A DNA stretch of 64,000 bases from Xiphydria camelus. Taxonomy: Eukaryota > Arthropoda > Insecta > Hymenoptera > Xiphydriidae. Every line of letters starts with the position of its first letter. Position 1 is the stretch's first letter. The stretch spans positions 18,177,940 to 18,241,939 of the forward strand of contig OY783193.1 of the NCBI GenBank assembly GCA_963678675.1, read 5' to 3'. Position numbers and translations under genes: made by a program. A model generated the notes under the pieces. That model was given only the letters and a program-made list of their open reading frames with translations, made no database searches and was not told the DNA's origin. Of this stretch, positions 20,461 to 31,845 are shown one piece after another.

Positions 20461-22405
20461 CGGATACGCCGCAGAGCTCCGTGGAACTCGAAAACTTAGG
20501 AGATAGAGATTTTGTATTACTTTTAATTGCTTTGTACCGCGATCAACCGGAGTTGTGGCGAGTAAAATCGAAGGATTATTTAAACAAGAATAAGAAAAGC
20601 ATTGCTTAAAAAAAAATTCTAACTGCTTTACAACAGTATAAACCAAATTATACGGAAGATAATTTGAAGAAAAAAATAAATATCCTGCGAACCAACTTCA
20701 ATAAAGAGTACCAGAAAATTGATCAAAAAAAGCGATCAGGTGCATCTAGTGATGACATTCCGGAGCCTGCATTATGGTACTATAACGATCTACTTTTTAT
20801 AAAAGATCAAGTGGAGATAGCAGATACTGAAAGTTCAGAGGTAAGTAAAAAACTATTTCGTTTAGTTTAAATATTTCTTTATTTCACTACATTAGAAAGG
20901 TTAGGTACTTTTTATTTGTTAGTCTAATTTACAATTTCAAGCAATTTTCTTGCCATGGCACTGAACCTACAGTATTGAAATAATCACAAAAATTATCTCT
21001 AACTTTCTTAGCTTCAACCGCTGAATTACCCCTCATTCTTTGAAGATCAGTTAACAGTTCTGTTCCCTGTCTCCATGAACCTACTTCAATTATTCCAGAA
21101 GCTGTATTTTCATAATCAACATCATTGCGCTGAATGTAATTTGTATTATTTCTAGTTGACAAGTAGTTGTGTAAATAATAGCAAGCCATTACTATCTTTC
21201 GAGCCTTATCTGGTGCGAATTTGATGTTTTTTTGAAAAATCTTAAACCTTGATGTTAAAATACCAAACGCGTTTTCAACGATTCTACGCGCACGAGATAA
21301 TCTATAGTTGAAAATGCGTTTTTCATTTGTCAGGCAAGATCTATTGTAGGGCTTCATAAAATTTGGCATTAGCTGGAAGGCTTCATCACCAATGAACACA
21401 TAAGGATACTTCTTATTTGTTCCTGGTAATTCGCGTGGATCAGGAATATTGAGTTGGTTTTGAGACATTTTTTCCCAAAATAGTGTGTTCTTCAGAACGC
21501 CTCCATCTGATACCCGTCCATTGGCTCCAACATCAATCATGAGGAATTGATAATTCGCATTAACAATAGCCATAAGCACGATACTAAAAGTTCCCTTATA
21601 GTTGTAATAGTAAGAACCAGAGTTCGAGAGCTTTTGTATGGCCACATGTTTGCCATCTGCGCTTCCTATACAGTTATGGAAGTTCCATCTTTCTTCAAAT
21701 TCTTGCGCCACTTCTTTCCACCCTTGTGCATTTTTTGGAATCTGAAATAAAAAAATATTGTTATTCACATTTTTCACTTCACTTTTTTTATAAACTTCTT
21801 CAATCTTGTATGCTATTATTTTTATGTTTTCTTTACAGCAACCATTGGTTCAAGACTGCCAAGAGCCCCGGGCGGCATCTGTCAAGACTGTGCCCCCTAA
21901 GAGAAAAAAACCAGCACCTGAATCATCAACAGATGAACTCGTGGGGTTAGCTACAGCGTATTTTAAAAAACCATCGGACACTGAAGCGGACATACTAGCT
22001 AAGGGATGGGCTATAAAATTGAACAGATTAGCCCCAGACCAACGACGGTATGCTGAGAAAATCATTAACGATACCCTGTTTGAAGGTGAAATGGGTGCGT
22101 TAACAAGGAACGGAGTGCGTTTTTTACCATCATCGCAAACCCCATCACGTTTGTGTTCAACTTCGCCTGCACCGAACAGCTCACCGTCCCGTACACCTGA
22201 ACGCTCTTTCCAAAAGGTCTTACTTTCACCATTTCTGCTTAACTCTTCTCAAACACAGAAACAAAGCTATCGCAAACAAGAAAGTCATCGCGATTCTTTC
22301 AATACCTCCAACGTCGCCAGTGCCTCTCCTAGTTTTCTGACTGAAGACACTGAAGAACAAACTGCAGCAAACTACTTGATGGCATTCAATTCTTTACATA
22401 AATAA
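20461..22405 (+). pseudogene. MADF/BESS-type DNA-binding partner protein with a nonsense codon
   Basis: Exon 1 (20461-20840) starts MADTPQSS and encodes a MADF domain (DFVLLLIALYRDQPELW). An in-frame TAA at 20607-20609 interrupts it where MADF proteins normally have an aromatic residue. The same frame then continues KKILTALQQYKPNY and LKKKINILRTNF. A GTAAGT donor at 20841 and an acceptor ending at 21838 are phase 0. Exon 2 (21839-22405) begins QPLVQDCQ, is basic and serine-rich, includes a BESS-like stretch near DQRRYAEKIINDTLF, and stops after FNSLHK. PIF/Harbinger elements usually pair the transposase with a Myb/SANT/MADF-like protein that helps nuclear entry and end binding; this looks like that protein, disabled by one stop. 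Confidence 0.8.
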
Positions 22406-22934
22406 TTAATCCTTTTAAGTTCATTTGTTAATGTATGCTATTTTAAGATAAACGTCCTATAAATAAACTTACCTGAATGTAATCTCTTAATTTCTGGATT
22501 ATAGCCTCGCATGTTTCCATTATGATTATCTCCAACGTTCGTGGAGCAATGGCACAGGTAAACTTTAAATCTTCTATATCCATGCCAGAGGCAAGGTATC
22601 TCAATGTTACAGACAGTCTCTGACTAGCAGAAATTGCAAGACGCATTACAGTATCTTGTTTTCCGATGTCTGGCCGAATTAATGCTAATAATGTATCAAA
22701 ACTGTTGTCATCCATTCGGAGAAAATTCTTATAATCATATGGTTCACTAATTCGCAGAAGTTGTAGTAAATGTTCATGGGTAAAGCGGCTTCTCAGTTTA
22801 TACCACTCTTTCGACCAGCGTCTCCTCCTCTTCTCTTTCGTCTTGGCTTTTTTTTGGCTGCAAACAGCCAAAGTTAAGGCTAAAAAGGCCAAATCTGTAT
22901 CTGACACCATTACTCGCGAGAAATTCACTGCCAC
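20929..22934 (-). CDS. PIF/Harbinger transposase (DDE_Tnp_4 family)
   Basis: Two exons. Exon 1 is 22934-22473 (start MAVNFSRVMV, end RDYIQ); exon 2 is 21741-20929 (from IPKNAQGW to the stop after ENCLKL). The GT donor at 22472-22471 and the AG before 21741 are both phase 0, giving about 425 residues, normal for HARBI1-like transposases. Exon 1 holds the helix-turn-helix region (QRLSVTLRYLASG). Exon 2 has the catalytic triad: D in GSADGKHV, D in FIGDEAFQL, and E in RRIVENAFGIL. No stop or frameshift is visible, so the enzyme may be active. The intron contains exon 2 of the opposite-strand partner gene. Confidence 0.92.
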
Positions 22935-23183
22935 TAATAAAACCTAACCAATAAAAGATTCGACTCGACTCGCAAGAAATTCACAGCCACTGATGAAATA
23001 TTGACATGTTCATTGGATCTCCGTCAATCGCAATTGCAATTGAAATCATCAATCTTACTGACAATATTATTGACCGTCTATGTGCTACTCCATCAATCGC
23101 AAATGATCAATGTCATTAACAATATTATTGATCGTCTCCGGGCTACTTAAGAAACAGCACCGTACACAGGTGATCGTTTCTGT

Positions 23184-24119
23184 TGTCGCGTCTGCATCCA
23201 GACTTGACCTAAAATCCCTATAACTTTTGGAAGTTACTAGATTTTTGGCGGCGCATTCAAACTCTTTGTATTAACCTCTAATTATTGTCATTTTATTAAG
23301 CAAGTAAGGTATAGATGGATTGTAATAGAGAGAAAGAACGAGAACGTCGAAGACTGCGTGATAAGTTAAATAGGTCGCAGGCCACCGTGGTTTCTATTCG
23401 CGAGATTATAAACACCTTTATTGCGTGATGGACAGGGGATCTGAGTCGCGGGCCGCTGCGAGCTCCGTTTGTAAATATGGTATCCCCTTTCGCGGACCGA
23501 TAGGTCGTAGTTAATTTACCTAGCAAGAATAGTTCTCCTTTCTTTGAGTCACGTAGGCGTGCGCGCATAAGATTTGTTATCAATACGCGCTTCGGATTGC
23601 GGGAGTTCGTGCGCGGTAGACCCACGGTTAATGAGGGCATGTTTTCTTTCGAGTGCGTGGGATTGTGCGCGCCAGAGTCAGGGTCGATGCGTACTTTCTT
23701 CGCACGTGGACGCGTGGAGCGTGGATTAGATCATTGTGCGTAGACGAAGAAAGTGGGAGTAGAGTCCTTGACTACGACTAGCGTCGAGTATCAGATTGGT
23801 TCCCCACATTAGCGCTGAGTATTTGATTGGTTCCCCGTTGTTACCGAGAGGCGGGGACTCTTGATTTAAAAGGATGCACTTTGCCGCTCGAGGTGCACTC
23901 AGATACCGATTTATAACGACAAATTATATTCCAACTATGTGTTAAAATATAATTCATTGGTGATCACCTAATTCTTGGATTAAGAGTTTTCATTTCTCCA
24001 CCTGCAATAAAACTCTTCATCTCCCGATCCCGCTCTTTCCGAGCAGAGTGGTTCAGCACTCCACGGGCACGGACCTGCCCCCTACAAATGGATCAAGAAG
24101 ACCAGCCCGGCACGCAACA
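23184..24119 (+). repeat. Solo LTR (gypsy family B), copy A
   Basis: A 936-bp LTR starting TGTCGCGTCTGCATCC and ending GCACGCAACA, flanked by CTGT (23180-23183 and 24120-24123). It matches the LTRs at 25565-26549 and 31608-33554 at about 98% by eye. It left no internal sequence, so it formed by LTR-LTR recombination. A minus-strand frame inside it recurs in every copy and is not a gene. Confidence 0.92.
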
Positions 24120-24124
24120 CTGTA

Positions 24125-24440
24125 CCGTATGTCCGCGATCAATTGAACCATAGGAAAATTGCGAGTTTTGCATGAGCACTACTTTGGGTCTCCTCGTCCA
24201 ATAGAATCACCGGAGAAGCGTGAATGCGCATGCGTAGTCATCCGCGAGTGTAGCGTCGTCAGCAAGTTCAGATCGATTATTTCGATAACCGATCTGAACT
24301 TGTTGACGACGCCACACTCGCGGATGACTACGCATGCGCATTCACGCTTCTCCGGTGATTCTATTGGACGAGGAGACCCAAAGGGGTGCTCATGCAAAAC
24401 TCGCAATTTTCCTATGGTTCAAATGATCGCGGACATACGG
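24125..24440. mobile_element. CCGTATGTCCGCG hairpin MITE, copy 1
   Basis: A 316-bp hairpin between TA dinucleotides (24123-24124 and 24441-24442). Arms of about 150 bp start CCGTATGTCCGCGATC, and the apex lies near TCGATTATTTCGATAACCG. Same family as 30431-30746 and 34057-34372. Confidence 0.9.
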
Positions 24441-24442
24441 TA

Positions 24443-24812
24443 CACCCAGGGACACGGCATCTGTCGCTGTAGGCCTATTCTGTAACTTGTTACGATCCGT
24501 AACGACGGTTGTCGTTAGCATTAGTCCAATCAGGACCCCCATCACAACGGAATACTTGATCCTGATTGGACTAATGCTAACGACAACCGTCGTTACGGGC
24601 CGTAACGAGTTACAGAATAGGCCTACTGGTGACTTTTTTAAACGTCATTTTTAAACGTACTAACTAATGAATAATTAATTCTCATGCGCTCATTAGCTAC
24701 GGTGGCGTCTACTCTCGTTAATGACAGCATGAGCATTATTAATTATTGGTTAGTACGTTTAAAAATGACGTTTAAAAAAAGTCACCAGCGACAGATACCG
24801 TGTCCCCGGGTG
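24443..24812. mobile_element. CACCC-ended hairpin MITE, copy 2 (interrupted)
   Basis: Same family as 4902-5112, sharing the TA at 24441-24442 with the preceding hairpin and having TA at 24813-24814. It is split by the hairpin at 24470-24625. Confidence 0.88.
24470..24625. mobile_element. Nested TAGGCCTA hairpin, CTG duplication
   Basis: A 156-bp hairpin with ends TAGGCCTATTCTGTAAC and its inverse, flanked by CTG (24467-24469 and 24626-24628). Its loop sequence CACAACGGAATACTTGATCC recurs in the hairpin at 42292, so the two MITEs are related. Confidence 0.85.
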
Positions 24813-24818
24813 TATCTA

Positions 24819-25120
24819 CCATATGTCCGCGATTAAAGAGCCCATAGCAAAATTGCCAGTTTTGCATGAGCACCTCTGTGGATCTTCTCGTCCAATAGAA
24901 TCACCGGAGAAGCGTGAATGCGCATGCGTAGTCATCCGCGAGTGCAGTTCGACTTCGATTTCGAGATGCGAGAATCGAAATCGAAGTCGAACTGCACTCG
25001 CGGATGACTACGCATGCGCATTCACGCTTCTCCGGTGATTCTATTGGACGAGGAGACCCACAGAGGTGCTCATACAAAACTCGCAATTTTGCTATGGGCT
25101 CTTTGATCGCGGACATATGG
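24819..25120. mobile_element. CCATATGTCCGCG hairpin MITE, copy 1
   Basis: TA-flanked (24817-24818 and 25121-25122), with arms of about 145 bp and an apex at GAGATGCGAGAATCG. It shares ATGTCCGCGAT and the CTCGTCCAATAGAATCACCG block with the CCGTATG hairpins. Confidence 0.9.
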
Positions 25121-25246
25121 TACATTATTTCTCAGCATTCAGAACCGTTTGATATTTGGGTTTTACCGCCATCAATCCTAGAACTATCGAAGGTTATGTC
25201 GATTCCGAATCGAGTCTAGTTGCGTACGCGACACTCTGCTAGTGTA

Positions 25247-25559
25247 CCATATGTCCGCGATCAATTTTACCATAGGAAAATTGCGATTATTGCATGAGCA
25301 CCGCTTGGGTCTCCTCGTCCAATAGAATCATCGGAAAAGCGTGAATGCGCATGCGTAGTCACCGCGAGTGTTGGCGTGACGTTTGCGAGTGCAGTTCGAT
25401 TTCGATTTCGATTCTCGCGTCGAAGTCGAACTGCACTCGCGGATGACTACGCATGCGCAGTCACGCTTCTCCGGTGATTCTATTGGACGAGGAGACCCGC
25501 AGAGGTGCTCATGCAATAATCGCAATTTTCCTATGGTAAAATTGATCGCGGACATATGG
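25247..25559. mobile_element. CCATATGTCCGCG hairpin MITE, copy 2
   Basis: TA-flanked (25245-25246 and 25560-25561). The left arm carries an extra TTGGCGTGACGTTTG segment absent from the right arm. It ends 3 bp before the LTR of the gypsy-B element. Confidence 0.9.
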
Positions 25560-25564
25560 TACTG

Positions 25565-26549
25565 TGTCGCGTCTGCATCCATGTCGCGTCTGCATCCAGA
25601 CTTGACCTAAAATCCCTATAACTTTTGGAAGTTACTAGATTTTTGGCGGCGCATTCAAACTCTTTGTATTAACCTCTAATTATTGTCATTTTATTAAGCA
25701 AGTAAGGTATAGATGGATTGTAATAGAGAGAAAGAACGAGAACGTCGAAGACTGCGTGATAAGTTAAATAAGTCGCAGGCCACCGTGGTTTTTTATTCGC
25801 GAGATTATAAACACCTTTATTGCGTGATGGACAGGGGATCTGAGTCGCGGGCCGCTGCGAGCTCCGTTTGTAAATATGGTATCCCCTTTCGCGGACCGAT
25901 AGGTCGTAGTTAATTTAGCTAGCAAGAATAGTTCTCCTTTCTTTGAGTCACGTAGGCGTGCGCGCATAAGATTTGTCATCGATACGCGCTTCGGATTGCG
26001 GGAGTTCGTGCGCGGTAGACCCACGGTCGATGAGGGCATGTTTTCTTTCGAGTGCGTGGGATTGTGCGCGCCAGAATCAGGGTCGATGCGTGCTTTCTTC
26101 GCACGTGGACGCGTGGAGCGTGGATTAGATCATTGTGCGTAGACGAAGAAAGTGGGAGTAGAGTCCTTGACTACGACTAGCGTCAAGTATCAGATTGGTT
26201 CCCCACATTAGCGCTGAGTATCAGATTGGTTCCCCACATTAGCGCTGAATATTTGATTGGTTCCCCGTTGTTACCGAGAGGCGGGGACTTTTGATTTAAA
26301 AGGATGCACTTTGACGCTCGAGGTGCACTCAGATACCGATTTATAACGACAAATTATATTCCAACAATGTGTTAAAATATAATTCATTGGTGATCACCTA
26401 ATTCTTGGATTAAGAGTTTTCATTTCTCCACCTGCAATAAAACTCTTCATCTCCCGATCCCGCTCTTTCCGAGCAGAGTGGTTCAGCACTCCACGGGCAC
26501 GGACCTGCCCCCTACAAACGGACCAAGAAGACCAGCCCGGCACGCAACA
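25565..26549 (+). repeat. 5' LTR of gypsy-B with duplicated tip
   Basis: The first 17 bp, TGTCGCGTCTGCATCCA, occur twice in a row (25565-25581 and from 25582), a feature absent from other copies. The LTR has a TATA-like TTTAAAAGG near 26295 and AATAAA at 26436-26441, and ends GCACGCAACA. Confidence 0.88.
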
Positions 26550-26554
26550 AATTT

Positions 26555-26571
26555 TGGTGACAGCGGTGGGA
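26555..26571 (+). other. Primer-binding site of gypsy-B, probably tRNA-Leu type
   Basis: TGGTGACAGCGGTGGGA lies 5 bp after the 5' LTR. Its complement resembles the 3' end of a tRNA-Leu (CCCACCGCTG) apart from one base, so the primer assignment is tentative. Confidence 0.5.
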
Positions 26572-26832
26572 CGTGAAAATTTTAAAAAAGGGACGATTAA
26601 AATTTTAAAAAGAGAAAACTAAAAAAAATGCCGGCTGGGAAGTGCGGGAAAACTAAGTGAAGGACGCACTCCTCTTTCCCGGGTTATTTGTGTGTGGTTT
26701 TTCCCGGGAACTGCGGGCGAATGCCAGAGGGGGTGGCTCAAGTGACCACACAAGCAAACTTCCACGGAGACCACACGCGTGAAAGTTAAAAAACACTGAA
26801 ACTGAAAAATCCGTTCACCGAGAGGAAAATTC

Positions 26833-27010
26833 GAGACGGCATCCCGGAGACCCAGCGACGAGAGGCAACCCGGAGAATCAACGACGAGACGGCAACCCGG
26901 AGAATCAACGACGAGATGGCAACCTGGAGAATCAACGACGAGACGGCAACCCGGAGAATCAACGACGAGACGGCAACCCGGAGATCCGCAACGAGGTGGC
27001 AACCCGAGGA
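26833..27010 (+). repeat. 27-bp minisatellite in the gypsy-B leader
   Basis: About six head-to-tail copies of GCAACCCGGAGAATCAACGA plus CGAGACG, with edge units degenerate. It lies between the primer-binding site and the gag remnant. The minus-strand frame across it is a repeat artefact. Confidence 0.8.
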
Positions 27011-27099
27011 TTCTCAGGGAGTCGTGAACAACGCCGTGATCCGGGAACACAACAAAGATAATTATGCTGTCATATAATAATTGGAAAAAACGTAAGTCG

Positions 27100-29060
27100 A
27101 ACTATACTGCAAAAATGTTGCATCCGACATCTCGAATGAGTGGTCCATTCCTGATTATGAATGAGGGTACCTCTGAGCTCCAATAATCCGTTTCTTCGAA
27201 TATTAATTTGACCGAAAGTAACCCTCCGATAGTTTCGCATTCATCGAGCGAGGCATCATCGAGTGGCGTCACCTAGATCGAAACAATAATCGACACATCT
27301 TATTTGACTCTGAAATTGGCCGGTGAGCTTGTACCCTCCTTTGATGGGAAATCCCTGGAATTAACTAAATTCACTCAATAGTGTAAAATCGCAGATGCTC
27401 ATATGCAGCAAGATCAAAAGTTAGTGACCAACTTTTGTCAAATCGTCACTCACTAGATGATTTAAATGATTTAATTACCCTGTTGAAAGCTGCTTTTTCT
27501 CGGTTTTTCGATGTTAATTTCTTGCATGACAAACTTCGTAGACTTTCCCAGTATGAAACCGAAAATGTTGATTATTTCGGGGTGCGAATTCTTGAAGTCC
27601 TGAAGCGCGGATTAGAAGCAGCTAAAGAGAAGTACAATGAATCTCGCAAGCCGTCAGGGTTAAAATATTATTAAATAACACAGCCGTCACTTGCTTTGCG
27701 CGTAGACTGCGCGACCCTTTAATGAGTACACTTTTATCAAAAGAAAAACCGATGTCCATAGAAGATGCTATTGATTGAGTGGAACAGGAAACAATAGAAC
27801 GTTCGCATTATCTTTATGGAACACGGAAATCAAATCAAAATTAAAGTGGAGTTTTAATATGAATCATTTGCTTAATTCTAACGCCAATTGATGTTCGTGA
27901 CGGGATGATCCTAACCCCTCTGAATGAAATCGTGGTTGAAAGCGTGAACTCAATTTCTGACGCGGATAGGGGCGTAATTATGATTTTAGTCGTGAGCGCG
28001 ACCGAGATAAAAATTATTTAAACGCGAGGGACACTCCGTCTGCACAAATCTCGCGGAACGTGATTATTATTGCATGAGCCGGATCCACCGAATATAGCGC
28101 TGAGAGCAGAGACCTCAGTAATCTGAAAAATATAAATTTCATAAAAGAGTTAATTCCGAAATCTAAACATGTAGCTTCATTTCTACTACTTTTGGGTTTT
28201 TAATTTCAATAAAATACCCTTTGATTTGAAGAACGCCCCGGCTTCGTTTCAACGGACGATGGATGTGGTACTATCGGGTCTTCAGGGTATCAAGCTGGTT
28301 GTGTATATGGATGATCTCTCTTTCTCGAAGAACATTCTCAAAAGTTTAAGTCCTCCTTGCACGGTTGTGAGACGCTGGTTTAACACTTCAAACTAAAAAA
28401 TGTCATTTTATACGGCATGACTTAATTTATCTTGGACACGAAATCATCGATAAAGGTGTGAAACCCGATTCTAGCAAACTTAAGGTCATTCGAAATTTTT
28501 CGGTTCCCAGAACGAAGAAGTATTAAACAGTTCCTTAGTCTCGTTAAGTATTATAGACGCTTCATCAAGAATATGGTGAAAATAGCCAAGTCTCTTACTA
28601 GATTATTAAAGAGGGGAATCCCTTTATCTGGACCTAGTCTGCTCAGGATGCCTTCGAAGTCCTTTGTAAAACGCTGTGTTCCAAGCCGCTTCTTTAATTT
28701 CTTAAATTCTCCGAACCTATCGTTGGGACAACCAATTCTTCTAAGTATGCATTCTGCACAGTCCTGAGTCGGGATACCCCATCGGCATATTGAAGGATTC
28801 TGAAATCAATTATAATACAACTAAAAAGGAACTTTTGGCAATTCTTTTCACTATTAAACATTTTCGACTATATCTGTGGGGTTATCAATTTACCCTTGTT
28901 ACTGATCATCGCCCCTTGGTCTGATTGCATAATGCAAAAGACCCCATCTCGACGTTAGTTAGTTGACGAATTCATCTTAATGAGTACGATTATAATATCG
29001 TATATGAACCTGGAAAAATGAATTCCACTGCTGATATCCAGTAAACTGACCGATCCTGAT
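27100..29060 (+). pseudogene. Gypsy-B gag and pol remnants
   Basis: Scattered coding pieces: a gag-like stretch near 27435-27674 (LITLLKAAFSRFF, ENVDYFGVRILEVLKRG); reverse transcriptase near 28200-28325 (FDLKNAPASFQRTMD, YMDDLSFS, where YMDD is the catalytic motif); and RNase H-like fragments near 28780-29050. Multiple stops and frameshifts break every domain, and most of protease and early RT are missing. Not functional. Confidence 0.75.
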
Positions 29061-29264
29061 GCTTCCGATTTACCTGAACATTTCATCTTTCTGACGGGAA
29101 ATGTAAATGAAGATACCGCTTATCCCGGAAACTCTGAAGAGGTGTTCGACTACGTAGACGAATAACCGCTTCCTTGTTTCAATGAGGATCTGGTATCGGA
29201 TGCAGACAGAAATTTCTATCAAAATGAAGAATTAATAGGTGCCTCGTTCCTGGCGCGCGGGAGC

Positions 29265-30133
29265 TTGGTACTCGACGAAGAAGAGGTCAATTATTTTCAA
29301 ACAAGTAAAGTAGAATCTGACACGACTGACTCAGACTGTGATAGTGAGTATTTTACTGCTGATGAGGACGACTCACCAATGGACTTAGGGTTAGGGTGCT
29401 CCTCCTGGTCCGTCAACCTGTTGGCTAACGATGGTTACTCCGGTCCATCGCTTCAGGTCCCGGTCAGGGGAGTGAAGAGTGGCACACCAGCTAAGCAAAT
29501 CTCACTGGACATACGGTCTGACAGTTCCTATGTGCGAACTCCGGTTCAGATGGGTGCTTCAGCTGCCACCGACGAGGGAATAGAATGTGGCACATCAGAG
29601 GGGCACCCTCCGGCTATGACTTCTTTACGTAAGAAACCTCTAGCCCTGTTGGGTGCTGCCGCCGACGAGGGAAATAGCTTAGGACTGACCTCTATAAAAC
29701 GTAGTCAGATTGATTCCAATATCTTCACCACAAACAAAGTAAATTCAGACAAATCGTCAGACATCCCAAAACCTTTCCCTATTATTTTCCACTTCAACGG
29801 ACCAACTATACTGCTTGAGGAAAAATTCTTGAAAGATTGAAAAGGATTCGCACTGAGCTGTGTGACGATTTGATATTTCACTTAATTCTTCATGACATCT
29901 CTCAAACAGACACCTTTCTAAATTATCTTCGAATGTCCTGTAAATCTTTGAGATTATTAATGGACCACCAAGGTGTAAAAAGTTTCAGCATCGCTGTAAA
30001 CAACTCCCAATTCGATTTATTTCAATGGGTTGAAGTAGGAAATCTTCTGAGAAATATCTCCAACTATTCTAAGTATTTCATAACAGTCTTCTCCCGTGAT
30101 ATTCGAAAAGGGAAGTCGTTATCTTCTAACTAA
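29265..30133 (+). pseudogene. Unusual insert in gypsy-B pol, between RNase H and integrase
   Basis: Two abutting frames (29265-29840 and 29837-30133) with an overlap of 4 bp. The first is acidic and serine-rich (ESDTTDSDCDSEYFTADEDD), low-complexity, and ends ILLEEKFLKD. The second reads RIRTELCDDLIFHLILHD and HQGVKSFSIAVNNSQFDLF, a compact, folded-looking segment I cannot assign. Position suggests a pol linker domain. A frameshift at 29837 separates them. Confidence 0.45.
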
Positions 30134-30430
30134 ACGAAAAAGGAAATCGTTATCTTCTTATTAAAAGGGAAATCATTATCTTCTAATTATCCAGGATAAC
30201 CTCAAAATATTCTGACGTTATCTCTCTTTCTATATTAATTCAGTTACAGTTTACTCACGTACTAGTGGAGCAATTTATCATTCGTTTTGATTGCCCTCGT
30301 GGTATTATATCAATTTGGGAAGTATCTTCTTCACTGGTAAATTCTCAAAAACGTTGCAAACATTTTTAAATTTCAAAAACTCACTTTCACTACATTTTTC
30401 ACCACAAATCACTTGGATCCTTGGAGCGTA

Positions 30431-30746
30431 CCGTATGTCCGCGATCATTTGAACCATAGGAAAATTGCGAGTTTTGCATGAGCACCCCTTTGAGACTCCT
30501 CGTCCAATAGAATCACCGGAGAAGCGTGAATGCGCATGCGTAGTCTTCCGCGAGTGTGGCGTCGTCAGCAAGTTCAGATCGATTATTTCGATAACCGATC
30601 TGAACTTGCTGACGACGCCACACTCGCGGATGACTACGCATGCGCATTCACGCTTCTCCGGTGATTCTATTGGACAAGGAGACCCAAAGGGGTGCTCATG
30701 CAAAACTCGCAATTTTCCTATGGTTCAAATGATCGCGGACATACGG
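30431..30746. mobile_element. CCGTATGTCCGCG hairpin MITE, copy 2, inside gypsy-B integrase
   Basis: TA-flanked (30429-30430 and 30747-30748), nearly identical to 24125-24440. It interrupts the integrase remnant, which resumes at 30749. Confidence 0.9.
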
Positions 30747-30748
30747 TA

Positions 30749-31260
30749 TACCATCGTGTCTTCATAGATTATTTGAAACACTTCTGTAACAAAAGTGATT
30801 GGGACGAATGGATCCGCTTTGGAATTTTCTCATATAAAATTTCAGTTTACGAATCCACTGGCTTTACTTCTCATCAGTTGATTTTCGGTGTGGAGGCTGT
30901 TATTTCTTCTGAATTTGCTAGAGAGCAAGTGTCCCTACTTTCGTCTAATATCTGGATGATCTTTTCGTTAGGATCTTCACGACTCAGGCAACCGCTGTGA
31001 AAAATTTAGAAAAGCCTAAGGAAAAAAGTAAAATATACTACGATAAAAATGAACTCCACGAAGGAGATCACGTATACCTTAAAGAAAGAGAATCGAAAAT
31101 GTCAAAATTTGAATATAGTCTGGACCGTTCGAGATTGTATGGATGCATGGTAAATTGAATGCAGAGCTTGCGTTGAATAGTGTTAAGAGAAAAATAGTCC
31201 ATACAAATAAGCTAAGGTTAGCTTTCATTAGATCAAATAATATCAATGAAGACCAACAAA
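30749..31260 (+). pseudogene. Gypsy-B integrase C-terminal remnant
   Basis: The frame RVFIDYLKHFCNKSDWDEWI and STGFTSHQLIFGVEAV matches the end of a gypsy integrase core, followed by a basic, stop-ridden tail to about 31260. Truncated at its N-side by the hairpin MITE. Confidence 0.7.
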
Positions 31261-31845
31261 TCAACGTAGAATAATGACTATTGTAATTTCCTTGAAGATT
31301 TTACTAAATAGCATTAAGAGAAAATTGTTCATGCGAATAAGCAAAAATTAGCTCTCACCAGACTAGATAATATTGGTGAAAATCGTGAAAATACACGGAC
31401 TAACCTAGAATAATAATCTCTATATTTTGGAAACTTATACTAAGGTTTGAAATTACATTAAAATTTGGAATTATATTAAGATCTGACACATTATATTAAG
31501 GTTTGACGTTATATTAAGAGTTGACGTTATATTAAGGCCTTAAAATTATTCACGGGAATAATTTTAAGAAAAATGTTTTGTAAAACTTTTTTTCATAAGG
31601 GGGAAGGTGTCGCGTTTGCATCCAGACTTGACCTAAAATCCCCATAACTTTTGGAAGTTACTAGATTTTTGGCGGCGCATTCAAACTCTTTGTATTAACC
31701 TCTAATTATTGTCATTTTATTAAGCAAGTAAGGTATAGATGGATTGTAATAGAGAGAAAGAACGAGAACGTCGAAGACTGCGTGATAAGTTAAATAAGTC
31801 GCAGGCCACCGTGGTTTCTATTCGCGAGATTATAAACACCTTTAT

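Larger units (their letters stand above)
20241..23147. mobile_element. PIF/Harbinger transposon with two interdigitated genes
   Basis: A 2.9-kb element flanked by TAA at 20238-20240 and 23148-23150. The ends AGTGGCCCGGAGACG and CGTCTCCGGGCTACT are inverted repeats, continuing as repeats of CAATAATATTGTCAAT. It encodes a Harbinger transposase on the minus strand and a MADF-domain partner on the plus strand. Exon 2 of each gene lies inside the intron of the other. The transposase is open; the partner has one nonsense codon. Confidence 0.9.

Noticed and set aside
23296..26039. Minus-strand frames encoding the same RTNSRNPKRV peptide in several places
   Set aside because: They recur at the same place in every family-B LTR (also near 32793 and 36191) and reflect the repeat, not a gene.
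26619..27050. 143-codon minus-strand repetitive frame
   Set aside because: It translates the 27-bp minisatellite in the gypsy-B leader on the non-coding strand.
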